Shown in pieces: positions 8,765 through 17,745 of a stretch of DNA of 64,000 nt. The DNA comes from JBHGXV01 sp041920505 (lineage in GTDB: Bacteria; Bacillota; Bacilli; Brevibacillales; Brevibacillaceae), in the NCBI GenBank assembly GCA_041920505.1, contig JBHGXV010000049.1:106952-170951 (forward strand), given 5' to 3'. The number at the start of each line of letters is the position of its first letter. Positions within the stretch are counted from its first letter, which is position 1. Below the pieces are notes generated by a model that had not been told where the DNA came from, searched no databases, and was given only the letters and a program-made list of their open reading frames with translations. Position numbers and translations under genes: made by a program.

Positions 8765-10124
8765 CTGCCTCTTCTACGGTTATCTGTAAGAACGTGCGCA
8801 CTTGAGCGATGAAGTAGAGCGAGCCGCAGGCGACGAGCATATCGTCCTGGTGCCCAGCTTCGGTCATCCAACCACGCAAAAAGGAGCGCCAATCCAAGAC
8901 AAGTGAAATCCGATCAGGATCCAGGCCGCCCGCGCAAAACGCGTCCCGCAGCACCTCGGCTTGGGCCGCGCGGGGCGCTTCAAACGAGGTGAGGTGGATC
9001 GCTTCGGTGTTCGGCCCGTGCGCCGCCCAGGCGGCTGCCATCCGGGACAGCGGCTTGTCAGCAAGCGCGGCGACAAGCACATGCACTCGCACGTGGTCGG
9101 GAACCAGCTCGCGCAGGCTTTTCGCCAGCGCCTCCATCCCTTCCTGGTTGTGTGCGCCGTCGAGAACGACCAACGGCCGATTCGACACGACCTCCAGACG
9201 TCCCGGCCAACGTGTTTGTTGCAGTCCGCGGGAAATTTCTTCTTCCTCCAACATAAAGGCAAAAAACTCTTTCAACAGGTCGATCGCCATCAAGGCGACA
9301 CCGGCGTTGGTCACCTGGTGCCCACCGTTCATCTCCAGGGTGTAGACCGACTCGCGCGGATGGAACACGCTTTGGTAGCGGAACTGCTGGCTGCCCAACC
9401 GGACCGTCCCGGGCAGCGGTTCGGCGTGAAACTCGCGCCCCAGCCGGTAGAGTGAACTGCGCTTGGCGCGCGCCGTCTCTTCGATCACGGCGAGTGAGCG
9501 CGGCTCAAGGTCGCCCAGCACCACCGGGACGCCGGGCTTGATGATGCCAGCCTTTTCCCTGGCGATCTCCTCAATCGTGGCACCGAGCACGTCAGTGTGG
9601 TCCAGGCCGACATTGGTAATGACCGAGACAAGCGGGTGGACGACATTGGTCGAATCCAGTCTGCCGCCCAGCCCGGTCTCCCAGACCACCACAGACGGAC
9701 GGACGCGCTCGGCGAAGTACAAAAGCGCCAGCACGGTAATCACTTCGAATTCCGTCGGCGAGCCGTATTCGGTTTCGGCGCACCGCTCCACCAGCGGTTT
9801 GAGCCGATTCGCCAGTTGCAGCAGGTCTTTCTCTGGAATCATCTGTCCGTTGTAACGGATACGTTCGCGAAAATCGACAACGTACGGAGACGTGAAGGTA
9901 CCCACGCTGTAACCGGCCTCCATCAGCATCTGCGTCAGATAGGCGCAGGTGGAACCTTTTCCGTTCGTTCCCGCCACGTGTACGAAGGCGAGCCGCCGGT
10001 GCGGGTGATCCAACTCGGCAAGCATCCAGTTCATGCGTTCCAACCCCGGTTTTTGCCCGAACCGGAGCAACCCGTGCAACCAATCAAGCGCTTCCGAATA
10101 GGTGACAAAAGGTTCAGCCTTCAT
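8757..10124 (-). CDS. folC: Folylpolyglutamate synthase / dihydrofolate synthase FolC
   Basis: FolC links glutamate to dihydropteroate or to folates with ATP, keeping folates in the cell. It shows the P-loop GTNGKGS (residues 52-58), the conserved SPYVVDFRERI region and the Mur-like GAHNQEG motif. I start it at the ATG at 10124 because TTGGAG lies nine bases upstream; another ATG seven codons earlier (10145) is in frame but has no good ribosome site. It follows valS by 49 bases, the same valS-folC order as in Bacillus, and overlaps murC by 8 bases. Confidence 0.95.
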   Translation of the reverse strand: MKAEPFVTYSEALDWLHGLLRFGQKPGLERMNWMLAELDHPHRRLAFVHVAGTNGKGSTCAYLTQMLMEAGYSVGTFTSPYVVDFRERIRYNGQMIPEKDLLQLANRLKPLVERCAETEYGSPTEFEVITVLALLYFAERVRPSVVVWETGLGGRLDSTNVVHPLVSVITNVGLDHTDVLGATIEEIAREKAGIIKPGVPVVLGDLEPRSLAVIEETARAKRSSLYRLGREFHAEPLPGTVRLGSQQFRYQSVFHPRESVYTLEMNGGHQVTNAGVALMAIDLLKEFFAFMLEEEEISRGLQQTRWPGRLEVVSNRPLVVLDGAHNQEGMEALAKSLRELVPDHVRVHVLVAALADKPLSRMAAAWAAHGPNTEAIHLTSFEAPRAAQAEVLRDAFCAGGLDPDRISLVLDWRSFLRGWMTEAGHQDDMLVACGSLYFIAQVRTFLQITVEEAGE

Positions 10125-10173
10125 ACGGTATGACTCCAATCCCATAAATATGACAGTCGCTCTCGCTTCATGC

Positions 10174-12843
10174 TTACTGTTTCAACTCGGACAGGCGGGC
10201 CAGCACTTTTTCCCGTTTGTCCACGTAATCGGCCAGCTTGGCTTTTTCTTCTTCGACCACCTTGGTCGGCGCCTTGGAGACGAACCCTTCGTTGGCCAGT
10301 TTTTTCTCGATCCGCTCCACTTCGGCGTGCAGGGTGGCCAGTTCTTTCTCCAGACGCTTCACTTCCTGTTCGAGGTCGATCAGACCGGCGAGCGGCAGAT
10401 ACAGCTCGGCGCCGGTGACGACGGCGGACATCGCCTTTTCCGGCGGCGTCAGGTCGGCTGAGATCACCAGTTTCTGCGGGTTGCAGAAACGAACGAGGAA
10501 CTCTTCGCCGCGCGTAAGCCGCTCCAGCGCGACCGTGTCGCTTGCCTTGATCAACAGCTCGATCTTCTTCGACATCGGTACGTTCACTTCGGCGCGGATG
10601 TTGCGGACGCTGCGGATCACGTCCATCAACAGGTTCATCTCCGCTTCGGCTTCCGCGAAGATCCAGTCTTCACGCACCTTCGGCCAGGCGGCGACGGTGA
10701 TGCTCTTGCCTTCGTGCGGCAGGGCCTGCCAAATCTCCTCGGTGATGAACGGCATGAACGGATGCAACAGACGCAGTGTCTGATCCAGCACGGTCACAAG
10801 CACCGACTGGGTGGTCTTCTTCGCGGCCGCGTCGGAACCGTAAAGCGGCAGTTTGGCCATCTCGATGTACCAGTCGCACAGATCGTCCCAGATGAAGTTG
10901 TACAGGCAGCGTCCGGCCTCGCCGAATTCGAACTGGTCCATGAGCCGGGTGACGTCGGCGATGGTTGCCTGAAGCCGGGTCAAGATCCACTTGTCAGGCG
11001 CGGACAATTCGCCGGACAGGTCGATGTCGCCGTAGGTGAATCCCTCCAGGTTCATCAGCGCGAAACGAGAGGCGTTCCAGATCTTGTTGGCGAAGTTGCG
11101 GCTGGATTCCACCTTTTCCCAGTAGAAGCGCTGATCGTTCCCCGGCGAGTTGCCGGTCGCAAGCGTGAAGCGCAGGGCGTCCGCACCGTACTTTTCGATC
11201 ACTTCCATCGGGTCGACGCCGTTGCCGAGCGACTTGGACATCTTGCGTCCTTCCGAGTCGCGGATAATGCCGTGGATCAGCACGGTCTCAAACGGGTTGC
11301 GTCCGGTAAACTCCAGCCCGCTGAAGATCATCCGGGCCACCCAGAAGAAAATGATGTCGTAGCCGGTCACCAGCACGTTGGTCGGATAGAAATACTTCAT
11401 GTCTTCGGTATCGTCCGGCCAGCCGAGCGTGGAGAACGGCCAGAGCGCGGAGCTGAACCAGGTGTCGAGCACGTCCTCGTCCTGTTTTACGTTGCGACTG
11501 CCGCAGTTCGGACACTCGGTGACGTCCGTGCGGGAGACAATCTCGTGGCCGCAGTCCTCGCAGTACCAGGCCGGAATGCGGTGGCCCCACCACAACTGGC
11601 GGGAGATACACCAGTCGCGGATGTTTTCGATCCAGCGCAAATACGTGTTTTTAAACCGCTCCGGCACGAATTTGACGCTGTCGGGGCTGGCGGCACTGGC
11701 CAGGGCGGCGTCGGCCAGAGGCTGCATCTTGACGAACCACTGGGTGGACAGGTACGGCTCGACGACAGCGTCGCTGCGTTCGCTGTGGCCCACCTGGTGG
11801 ATGTGTTCCTCGATCTTGAACATGACGCCCTGCTCGGTCAGATCCTTGATGATCTGCGCGCGGCAGGCGAAGCGGTCCAGTCCCTGGTACGGACCGGCGT
11901 TTTCGTTCATCGTGCCCGTCTCGTCCATGACGACGACCTGCGGCAGGTTGTGGCGCAAGCCCAGTTCGAAATCGTTCGGGTCGTGCGCCGGGGTGATTTT
12001 CACCGCGCCGGAACCGAATTCGGGATCGACGTAGTCGTCGGCGACAATCGGGATCTCCCGGCCTGTGATCGGCAGGATGACGGTCTTGCCGACGAGGTGC
12101 TTGTAGCGCTCGTCATCCGGGTGAACGGCGACGGCGGTGTCGCCCAGCATCGTTTCCGGACGGGTGGTGGCCACTTCGATGTAGCCGCTGCCGTCGGCGA
12201 GCGGGTAGCGCATGTGGTGCAGCGCGCCCTTTACTTCCTTGTAGATGACCTCAATGTCGGACAGCGCCGTGCGTGTCACCGGGTCCCAGTTGATAATCCG
12301 CTTGCCTCGGTAGATCAGCCCTTTTTCGTAGAGGCGGACGAACACTTCGCGCACCGCGCGGGAAAGCCCTTCGTCCATGGTGAAGCGCTCGCGCGAGTAG
12401 TCAAGCGCAAGTCCCAGTTTCTCCCACTGTTCGCGGATGTGACGGGCGTAGATGTGCTTCCACTCCCAGACTTTTTCCAGGAACTTCTCCCGCCCGAGTT
12501 CGTGCCGGGAGATGCCCTGTTCCCGCAATGTGGCCTCGACGCGGGCCTGGGTGGCAATCCCGGCGTGGTCCATACCCGGCAAAAACAGCGCGCTGTAGCC
12601 CTGCATCCGCTTCGCGCGGGTGATGATGTCCTGCAAGGTCGTGTCCAGCGCGTGACCGAGGTGCAGCTTGCCGGTTACGTTCGGCGGCGGAATCACGATG
12701 GTAAACGGTTGTTTGTCCGGATCGCGCTCTGCCTTGAAAAAGTCGTTCTGGATCCAGTACGGATACCACTTGGTCTCCGCCGCTTTCGGATCGTAGTTTT
12801 TGGGGAGCTGGTTGTCAACGTTGGGGGTCGATGGCGTCGACAT
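10174..12843 (-). CDS. valS: Valyl-tRNA synthetase ValS
   Basis: Class I synthetase that charges tRNA-Val and edits misactivated threonine. The 889-residue product has HLGH (61-64), KMSKS near residue 535, a CxxC...CxxC zinc-type cluster (CEDCGHE / CPNCGS) near 428-450, and the C-terminal tRNA-binding coiled coil (about 820-889). The ATG at 12843 has an ideal AAAGGAGG site eight bases upstream; longer readings run into the leader RNA. A T-box leader with its own promoter precedes the gene, so expression should rise when tRNA-Val is uncharged. Confidence 0.98.
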   Translation of the reverse strand: MSTPSTPNVDNQLPKNYDPKAAETKWYPYWIQNDFFKAERDPDKQPFTIVIPPPNVTGKLHLGHALDTTLQDIITRAKRMQGYSALFLPGMDHAGIATQARVEATLREQGISRHELGREKFLEKVWEWKHIYARHIREQWEKLGLALDYSRERFTMDEGLSRAVREVFVRLYEKGLIYRGKRIINWDPVTRTALSDIEVIYKEVKGALHHMRYPLADGSGYIEVATTRPETMLGDTAVAVHPDDERYKHLVGKTVILPITGREIPIVADDYVDPEFGSGAVKITPAHDPNDFELGLRHNLPQVVVMDETGTMNENAGPYQGLDRFACRAQIIKDLTEQGVMFKIEEHIHQVGHSERSDAVVEPYLSTQWFVKMQPLADAALASAASPDSVKFVPERFKNTYLRWIENIRDWCISRQLWWGHRIPAWYCEDCGHEIVSRTDVTECPNCGSRNVKQDEDVLDTWFSSALWPFSTLGWPDDTEDMKYFYPTNVLVTGYDIIFFWVARMIFSGLEFTGRNPFETVLIHGIIRDSEGRKMSKSLGNGVDPMEVIEKYGADALRFTLATGNSPGNDQRFYWEKVESSRNFANKIWNASRFALMNLEGFTYGDIDLSGELSAPDKWILTRLQATIADVTRLMDQFEFGEAGRCLYNFIWDDLCDWYIEMAKLPLYGSDAAAKKTTQSVLVTVLDQTLRLLHPFMPFITEEIWQALPHEGKSITVAAWPKVREDWIFAEAEAEMNLLMDVIRSVRNIRAEVNVPMSKKIELLIKASDTVALERLTRGEEFLVRFCNPQKLVISADLTPPEKAMSAVVTGAELYLPLAGLIDLEQEVKRLEKELATLHAEVERIEKKLANEGFVSKAPTKVVEEEKAKLADYVDKREKVLARLSELKQ

Positions 12844-12876
12844 CAGAAAAACCTCCTTTGGGCAATGGTCGAAAAA

Positions 12877-13169
12877 CAAAAAAACCCTTTCATCCAAAGG
12901 ACGAAAGGAGTTGTTTCGCGGTACCACCTTTGTTAGCGCAAACCGGTTCGGGGTTGCGCTCACTCGAACATGATAACGGCGTACACGCCGATCCCGACTA
13001 CTGGCGGGCCCTGCAAGGCCAGGCTGGTTCATCGGAATGACTCCCGGGCGACCTTCGACCGTTCCGCCTTAGAGAATCTCGCAGCAACATGATTCTCCCT
13101 CTCTGCCAAGGCATCCAGCGTCTACTCTTCCCGTTCATCGCTTTTTACGATATGAAAAACTCTACTCTC
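12877..13169 (-). promoter_or_regulatory. T-box riboswitch leader of valS, valine (GUC) specifier
   Basis: On the minus strand the leader holds the T-box core AAGGTGGTACCGCG (12917-12930), the side that pairs with an uncharged tRNA acceptor end. It is followed by a hairpin made of CCTTTCGTCC and GGATGAAAGG and a run of seven Ts: the terminator (12878-12908). Near the 5' end, GGAAGAGTAG and GGGAGTCATTCC can form the Specifier Loop of stem I, which presents GTC (13039-13041), a valine codon matching the downstream gene. The transcript end points are estimated from the promoter. Confidence 0.95.
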
Positions 13170-13175
13170 GAGAAC

Positions 13176-13204
13176 ATTATAGCGGACGGCGCACGCCGCG
13201 TCAA
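13176..13204 (-). promoter_or_regulatory. Sigma-A promoter of the valS T-box leader
   Basis: TTGACG (13199-13204) and TATAAT (13176-13181) are separated by exactly 17 bases on the minus strand. The -35 box overlaps the stop codon of the upstream STAS gene. Confidence 0.9.
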
Positions 13205-13524
13205 ACGTCCGCTCCCAGTTGCTTCACGTCCACGCCGAGCGCTTCGGCAAACCCGAGGACGCGCAGGATGTCGTAGATGTCCTCCTGCACGTTGACGATC
13301 TCCACGTGTTTCCCGCTGGCGAGCAGATCTTTGGTGGTGTAGAACAGGTTGCCGATGCCCGCCGAGTCAATGAACGTCACCTCGGTAAAATCAAGGGTGA
13401 CGGACTGGTTGCGCTCTCCCACAGAGCGAAGCAGACTGCCTACGGTTTTGCCCACAGCCATGTCCAATTCACCTGTCAAAAAAATCGTGGCCTGCTGTTC
13501 GTTTTCGGTTACCTGGTAACTCAT
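13201..13524 (-). CDS. Anti-sigma factor antagonist, STAS domain (SpoIIAA/RsbV type)
   Basis: A 107-residue single STAS domain. The motif FIDSAGIGNL puts the phosphorylatable serine at residue 54, the site that a cognate kinase modifies and a PP2C phosphatase clears in partner switching. The ATG at 13524 follows an AGAGGAG site; longer in-frame readings overlap the kinase gene region and look non-coding. It is last of a PP2C-kinase-STAS trio, 89 bases after the kinase gene. No sigma factor gene follows, so its release target lies elsewhere or is not a sigma factor. Confidence 0.9.
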   Translation of the reverse strand: MSYQVTENEQQATIFLTGELDMAVGKTVGSLLRSVGERNQSVTLDFTEVTFIDSAGIGNLFYTTKDLLASGKHVEIVNVQEDIYDILRVLGFAEALGVDVKQLGADV

Positions 13525-13613
13525 CTCCAAAGCTCTCCTCTCACGGCGATTCCACCGGAAGTACCGCTCAACAGTTGCTTCCCTTTCTCGTTTTTTCCCG
13601 CAAACCGGCGGGA

Positions 13614-14861
13614 TTAAACCTGGTCTTCGCGAAACGTAAGTTCCAGCACGATTTTGGTGCCGTCGGGTGAACTGTTCAGAAAGATCTTGTCGGCGTAGGC
13701 CATCATCAGATGAAAGCCCGCCCCCAGCGAGTCGCGCGTCGAATAGCCGTTGACCAGCATCGCCTGCGGCAACTGGGACAGGCGGATGCCCGCTCCCTTG
13801 TCGCACAGCAGGACGCGGCAGATGCGCTCTTCCCTGGACAGATAGACGTCGGCGTTGCCGTCGCAGCCGTGCGTCAGCGCGTTGGTCGCCGCTTCGCTGA
13901 CCGCCACGAGGAAGTGCGTGAGCCTGCGTTTGGAGATGCCAAACGGAGACAGGACATCACGCAACGACTGCCGCAGACGGGCAAAATCGGCCGGTTGCCG
14001 GATCGGCTGGGTCAACATCCGCTCGTGGCTGCGGATCAAGAGGTACAGCTCGTCGTCTGGCAACAACATCAATCTGCCCTTGGTGACGATCGACAAGAGG
14101 TTTTTGTAACAGTTCCACTCGTGCCACTTCCGACTGCGTTCGGCGGCGATCGCCTGGCTCACGTCGATCATCGCGATCCCGCAATCGCCGCCTGACAGCG
14201 GCAGCACATGCACATCCATCACCTTTTCCCGCGAGTCCGACACCCATTGCTCGCGAACCGGCTGAAAGGCCGAAATCGCGCGTGTGATCAGCGGGTCCAG
14301 TTGGCGCCGAAACTCGTCCTCCAGCGCGAAGTCACCCAGCGGGCACAGCCGCCCCTTTTGCCAGAGGAAGATCCGCACATCCCTGATCTGTTGCAGGACG
14401 GGCAGGTTGTCCACTTCGCGCCTAATCCGCTCCCGCTCTCGTGCCTCCCGTTCGTCCGGCGCGGCGAACACAACCGCCGCCTCCAGTTCGTCGGTCAAAC
14501 GCCAACGGTAAAACGGGTGGAGCATCAGCCGCTCAAACGCCTCTTCCCTGCAAAGCACTTTCTCAATCTCCATGACGACAAAACAACGCTCCTGCTTGTC
14601 GGCGACGGTCGAAGCGAGAATGCGACAATCGCTGTCCACCTCCACTTCATACCGTCCCGGCGGGAAGGCTTCGGCCGGGATCACGCCAATCGCCTGGCGG
14701 CTCACCGCAACCAACTCCCCCGCGTACGACGTTTCGCTTAGGAGATTCATCAGGCGAATCCGGCGGGGCGGAATCACTTTACAGGCTGTTTCGCCCGCCG
14801 GCAGTTGGCCGGTGCAGAGACTGCACGACGGGTTGTCCGGGCACTGGTCACACAGATGCAT
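13614..14861 (-). CDS. RsbT/RsbW-type serine kinase with N-terminal cysteine cluster
   Basis: A 415-residue protein whose last ~130 residues are a GHKL-type ATP-binding domain of the anti-sigma kinase family: N-box SEAATNALTHG, G1 box DKGAGI and G2 region LGAGFHLMM. Known relatives are about 135-160 residues, so about 280 residues are extra. The N-terminus has Cys4, Cys7, Cys13 and Cys16 (CxxC-x5-CxxC), able in principle to bind zinc or an iron-sulfur cluster. Residues about 30-110 resemble a small beta-barrel, possibly PilZ-like, but I am not sure. It overlaps the PP2C gene by 14 bases and precedes the STAS gene, so it should phosphorylate that antagonist. Confidence 0.8.
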   Translation of the reverse strand: MHLCDQCPDNPSCSLCTGQLPAGETACKVIPPRRIRLMNLLSETSYAGELVAVSRQAIGVIPAEAFPPGRYEVEVDSDCRILASTVADKQERCFVVMEIEKVLCREEAFERLMLHPFYRWRLTDELEAAVVFAAPDEREARERERIRREVDNLPVLQQIRDVRIFLWQKGRLCPLGDFALEDEFRRQLDPLITRAISAFQPVREQWVSDSREKVMDVHVLPLSGGDCGIAMIDVSQAIAAERSRKWHEWNCYKNLLSIVTKGRLMLLPDDELYLLIRSHERMLTQPIRQPADFARLRQSLRDVLSPFGISKRRLTHFLVAVSEAATNALTHGCDGNADVYLSREERICRVLLCDKGAGIRLSQLPQAMLVNGYSTRDSLGAGFHLMMAYADKIFLNSSPDGTKIVLELTFREDQV

Positions 14862-17043
14862 CTATCATCCGCCTTTCCCTTGACGAGGGGTTACACGTCA
14901 CATGTAGAATCAGTACGGAAATGTCATCCGCCTGCGGAGAGCTTCGCTTTTTCTCCCAAATCTGCTGTTCCACCTCACCAAGCGGATCGAAAACGGCCTG
15001 ACCGCCGGGAAACGCCGCCTGGGCAAACCCGTTCAGCCACTCGTCGACATCGAGCGGTTCGCGTCCCCGTCCCAGCTCCATCAGTCCGTCCGTGTACATC
15101 AACAGCAAAAAATCCTCGGTAACGCGCCATTCGTCAAGCGGATAGCGGGCGTTAGGCGACAGCCCCAGCCCGATGCCGCGTCTTGTCGGCAACTCCATCC
15201 GCCGCGACCGCGACAGGTACAGCGGGCTGGGGTGACCGGCCCGGCTGAATCTGAGCATGCCCTCCTCTTTATCGAAAACGACGACGAGAATGGTCACGAA
15301 CGAACGGGTCTTCACCAGATCGTCGTACAGCAGTTGGTTGAGTCGGGACAAGATCTCGTCCGGCGACGTACAGGTCTGGATGACCGCGCGAAACGAACTG
15401 CGCAACCCCGTGGTCAACAGGCTGGCGGGAATGCCGTGTCCGGAGATGTCAGCCACCAGAAAGACGGTGTAGCGGTCGTCCAAGACGACGAAATCGACAT
15501 AATCGCCGCCCACGTACATAGCCGGGATGTACACGGCCTTGGCCTCGACGTGAGGCAGGGTCAGCCTCCCCCGGGGAATCAGCGAAAACTGGATTTTGGA
15601 CGCAAGTTCCATCTCTTGTTCCATCAGGCGGATTTCCATCGACTGCTGTCCCTGCACGCAACGTTGGAACAACCAGCATATCTGCAAGGCCAGCAAATGG
15701 TAAAACGGCTCCGCCTCATTCGACCACTCCCGCCTGGCCGACACGCACTCCACGACGACATAGCGCGGGGCGAGCGGCGTGTCCTGTTTGTTGTCCACCA
15801 CGTAGCGGAACACTTCGGGCGTCTGGCCGATCAGCTTGGCCTCGTCACCGCGCACGGTGGCGTAGTAGATCATGCCGTCCGCCGATTGCAGCGAAACTCG
15901 CAAATAGGCAAGCTCTTTCACGATGGAATACCAAATATCCACAAACCCTTCCATGATTTGTTGGAGATTCTCGTAGGTGACGTCCTGCATGCTGTACTCG
16001 CTGCTTTTGAGCAGCAGCTTCTCGTAGTTTTGCTTTTCCGCAAGCAGCCGGGAAAAATCTTCGTTCTGCTTGCGCATCTGCCGGGTGCTCTCTTCGAAAT
16101 GCTTTTCCAGATTGCGGGACAGATAAAAGACTTCCTCGCGCACCTGCCGGTTTTGCACCTTGGTCAACACCCACTTGGCGGCGGCGATCAGCAGAAACAC
16201 GCCCATACCCAGACGGTAGGACTGCGGCAGATCGGGCGTCCAGGCGGTCAGCACGGCGGCGAGAAGCATCCACAAGATCGTCAGGTTTTCATCGCGGAGA
16301 GCAAATTCCAACTTTTCGTAAAAATACTCATATTCATCCATCACATCCACTTTCTCTTCCTGCCGACGCGCCTGGTACAGCGAAAAGAGAATCAAGGCAA
16401 ACGAGGCACAGACCAAAACAAAGGCAAGCCAGACCGGCAAGCGCTGGGCCGTGGCGTCCAGCAACAAAAAGCCGATACACCCGAACAACAGCAGATTCCC
16501 GTTTTGCGTCCCCGCGTGGCGCCAGTTGGTGATGACGAGGGCCCCGCCCATGCCGGCCAGGTAGAGGTCGGTCTGGATGCGCAAGAGCAGTTGCAATCGC
16601 TCTTTCTCCTCCGGATGCTCCCAGATGGTGACAGCGATGACGAAGTAGAGGATCGCAAGCAACAGCAGATCCATCACGGTCTTCCACCGGTCGAAGTAGA
16701 GATGCGGCGCCAGCGGAAACGAGCGAAACGCCAGCAGGAAAAAGAAAGAATACAAGAAGGTAATCACAAACGCTCCCCATTGGTAACCGGGGTGTTCGTT
16801 CATCCCGAACAACAGGCCGATGCCCCAGCAAAAAAACGCGAAGCCGAGCAAACAGGACAGGTCGTGCCACCGCTTGTACGTCACCAGATGGCGCGAGGTC
16901 AAGAACAGGCACAGGGAAATCAGCATGGCCACTCCGTACAATGCTTGCAATACCACTCCATCACCCGCTTTTTGAAGAAACCATTCACCGATGTATTTCC
17001 CCGCCCGGCCCTGATCAAAACCCTCACCGCCCATAAAAAACAT
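14848..17043 (-). CDS. Membrane PP2C-type (SpoIIE/RsbU) serine phosphatase
   Basis: A 731-residue protein. The first ~230 residues contain about seven hydrophobic helices, two more follow near 255-290, then a coiled-coil stretch (about 300-350) and a GAF-like region (360-490). The C-terminal PP2C domain (about 500-720) has IQFSLIP, GGDYVDF, ADISGHGIPASLL and the final DDISVLIL, supplying the metal-binding aspartates. It should dephosphorylate the STAS antagonist encoded two genes on, in response to a membrane or cytoplasmic signal. The start is uncertain: ATG at 17043 has no ribosome site and falls in a terminator-like T-run, so translation may begin later, just before the first helix. Confidence 0.85.
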   Translation of the reverse strand: MFFMGGEGFDQGRAGKYIGEWFLQKAGDGVVLQALYGVAMLISLCLFLTSRHLVTYKRWHDLSCLLGFAFFCWGIGLLFGMNEHPGYQWGAFVITFLYSFFFLLAFRSFPLAPHLYFDRWKTVMDLLLLAILYFVIAVTIWEHPEEKERLQLLLRIQTDLYLAGMGGALVITNWRHAGTQNGNLLLFGCIGFLLLDATAQRLPVWLAFVLVCASFALILFSLYQARRQEEKVDVMDEYEYFYEKLEFALRDENLTILWMLLAAVLTAWTPDLPQSYRLGMGVFLLIAAAKWVLTKVQNRQVREEVFYLSRNLEKHFEESTRQMRKQNEDFSRLLAEKQNYEKLLLKSSEYSMQDVTYENLQQIMEGFVDIWYSIVKELAYLRVSLQSADGMIYYATVRGDEAKLIGQTPEVFRYVVDNKQDTPLAPRYVVVECVSARREWSNEAEPFYHLLALQICWLFQRCVQGQQSMEIRLMEQEMELASKIQFSLIPRGRLTLPHVEAKAVYIPAMYVGGDYVDFVVLDDRYTVFLVADISGHGIPASLLTTGLRSSFRAVIQTCTSPDEILSRLNQLLYDDLVKTRSFVTILVVVFDKEEGMLRFSRAGHPSPLYLSRSRRMELPTRRGIGLGLSPNARYPLDEWRVTEDFLLLMYTDGLMELGRGREPLDVDEWLNGFAQAAFPGGQAVFDPLGEVEQQIWEKKRSSPQADDISVLILHVTCNPSSRERRMIDASV

Positions 17044-17069
17044 CCGGCACCAGTAAACGTTACGCCGGG
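17036..17069 (-). terminator. Possible terminator after the ABC transporter genes
   Basis: On the minus strand, CCGGC and GCCGG flank a second small stem (GTAA/TTAC), followed after ATG by six Ts. The T-run is also the first codons of the annotated phosphatase start, which makes either the terminator or that start doubtful. Confidence 0.45.
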
Positions 17070-17076
17070 TGCACCA

Positions 17077-17742
17077 TCAAGGAACCAGCCTCCCCCGCGC
17101 CAGCCGAATGATCCGTCCGGTCTGTGCCGCCAGCCCCAGGTCGTGCGTCACCATCAGGATGGTACATCCCTCGGCGTGAATCTCGTGAAACAGGCGCATG
17201 ATCATCTCGGCGTTTTCCTGATCCAGCGCGCCGGTAGGTTCGTCGGCCAAAAGCAGGACCGGCCGGTTCATCAAGGCGCGAGCCAGGGCGACCCGCCGCT
17301 GCTCACCGCCGCTCAACTGAAACGGCAGATGGTCTGCCTTCTCTATGAGTCCCACCCGCTCAAGCAGTTCGCGTCCGTAAGCCTCGTCTTTTGCCTCCCA
17401 GCGCCCTTGCACGGTTTTCGGCAAGATCACGTTCTCCAGCGCGGTCAAGGTGGGCACCAGGCTGGGAAACTGGAAGACAAACCCGCACTTCTGCGCGCGA
17501 ATCGCCGTCCGCTCCGCTTCCCTGGCCTGTCCCATCGGCTGGCCGTCCAGCCACAACTCCCCTGATGTCGGCCGATCCAGCAACCCGGCAATCGCGAGAA
17601 ACGTCGACTTGCCGCTGCCGGACGGACCGACGACGGAGACGAACTCGCCCTGTTCGATGGTGGCGCTGACGTCTTCCAGCGCGTGCACGTACCGTTCCCA
17701 GCCCAGTTGATAGCGCTTGCCGATCTGCTCCATGCGAATCAT
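17077..17742 (-). CDS. ABC transporter ATPase, LolD/MacB type
   Basis: A 221-residue ATPase with Walker A GPSGSGKST (39-47), signature LSGGEQRRVALARAL, Walker B LLLADEPTGALD and the H-loop VTHD. It belongs to the family that powers FtsX/MacB-fold permeases and starts three bases after the permease stop. Such pairs usually extrude or release substrates by mechanotransmission and do not import them. The link to the upstream cbb3 oxidase genes suggests a part in oxidase, haem or copper handling, but no substrate can be read from sequence. Confidence 0.9.
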   Translation of the reverse strand: MIRMEQIGKRYQLGWERYVHALEDVSATIEQGEFVSVVGPSGSGKSTFLAIAGLLDRPTSGELWLDGQPMGQAREAERTAIRAQKCGFVFQFPSLVPTLTALENVILPKTVQGRWEAKDEAYGRELLERVGLIEKADHLPFQLSGGEQRRVALARALMNRPVLLLADEPTGALDQENAEMIMRLFHEIHAEGCTILMVTHDLGLAAQTGRIIRLARGRLVP

Positions 17743-17745
17743 GCC

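Noticed and set aside
10714..12936. Long plus-strand open frame opposite valS (740 codons)
   Set aside because: It is the antisense shadow of valS. In GC-rich DNA the opposite strand often lacks stops. It has no ribosome site or known motif.
15232..17565. Long plus-strand open frame (777 codons) opposite the PP2C and ABC ATPase genes
   Set aside because: It crosses two well-supported genes and their gap, and its composition (His/Gln/Arg-rich) is typical of an antisense frame.
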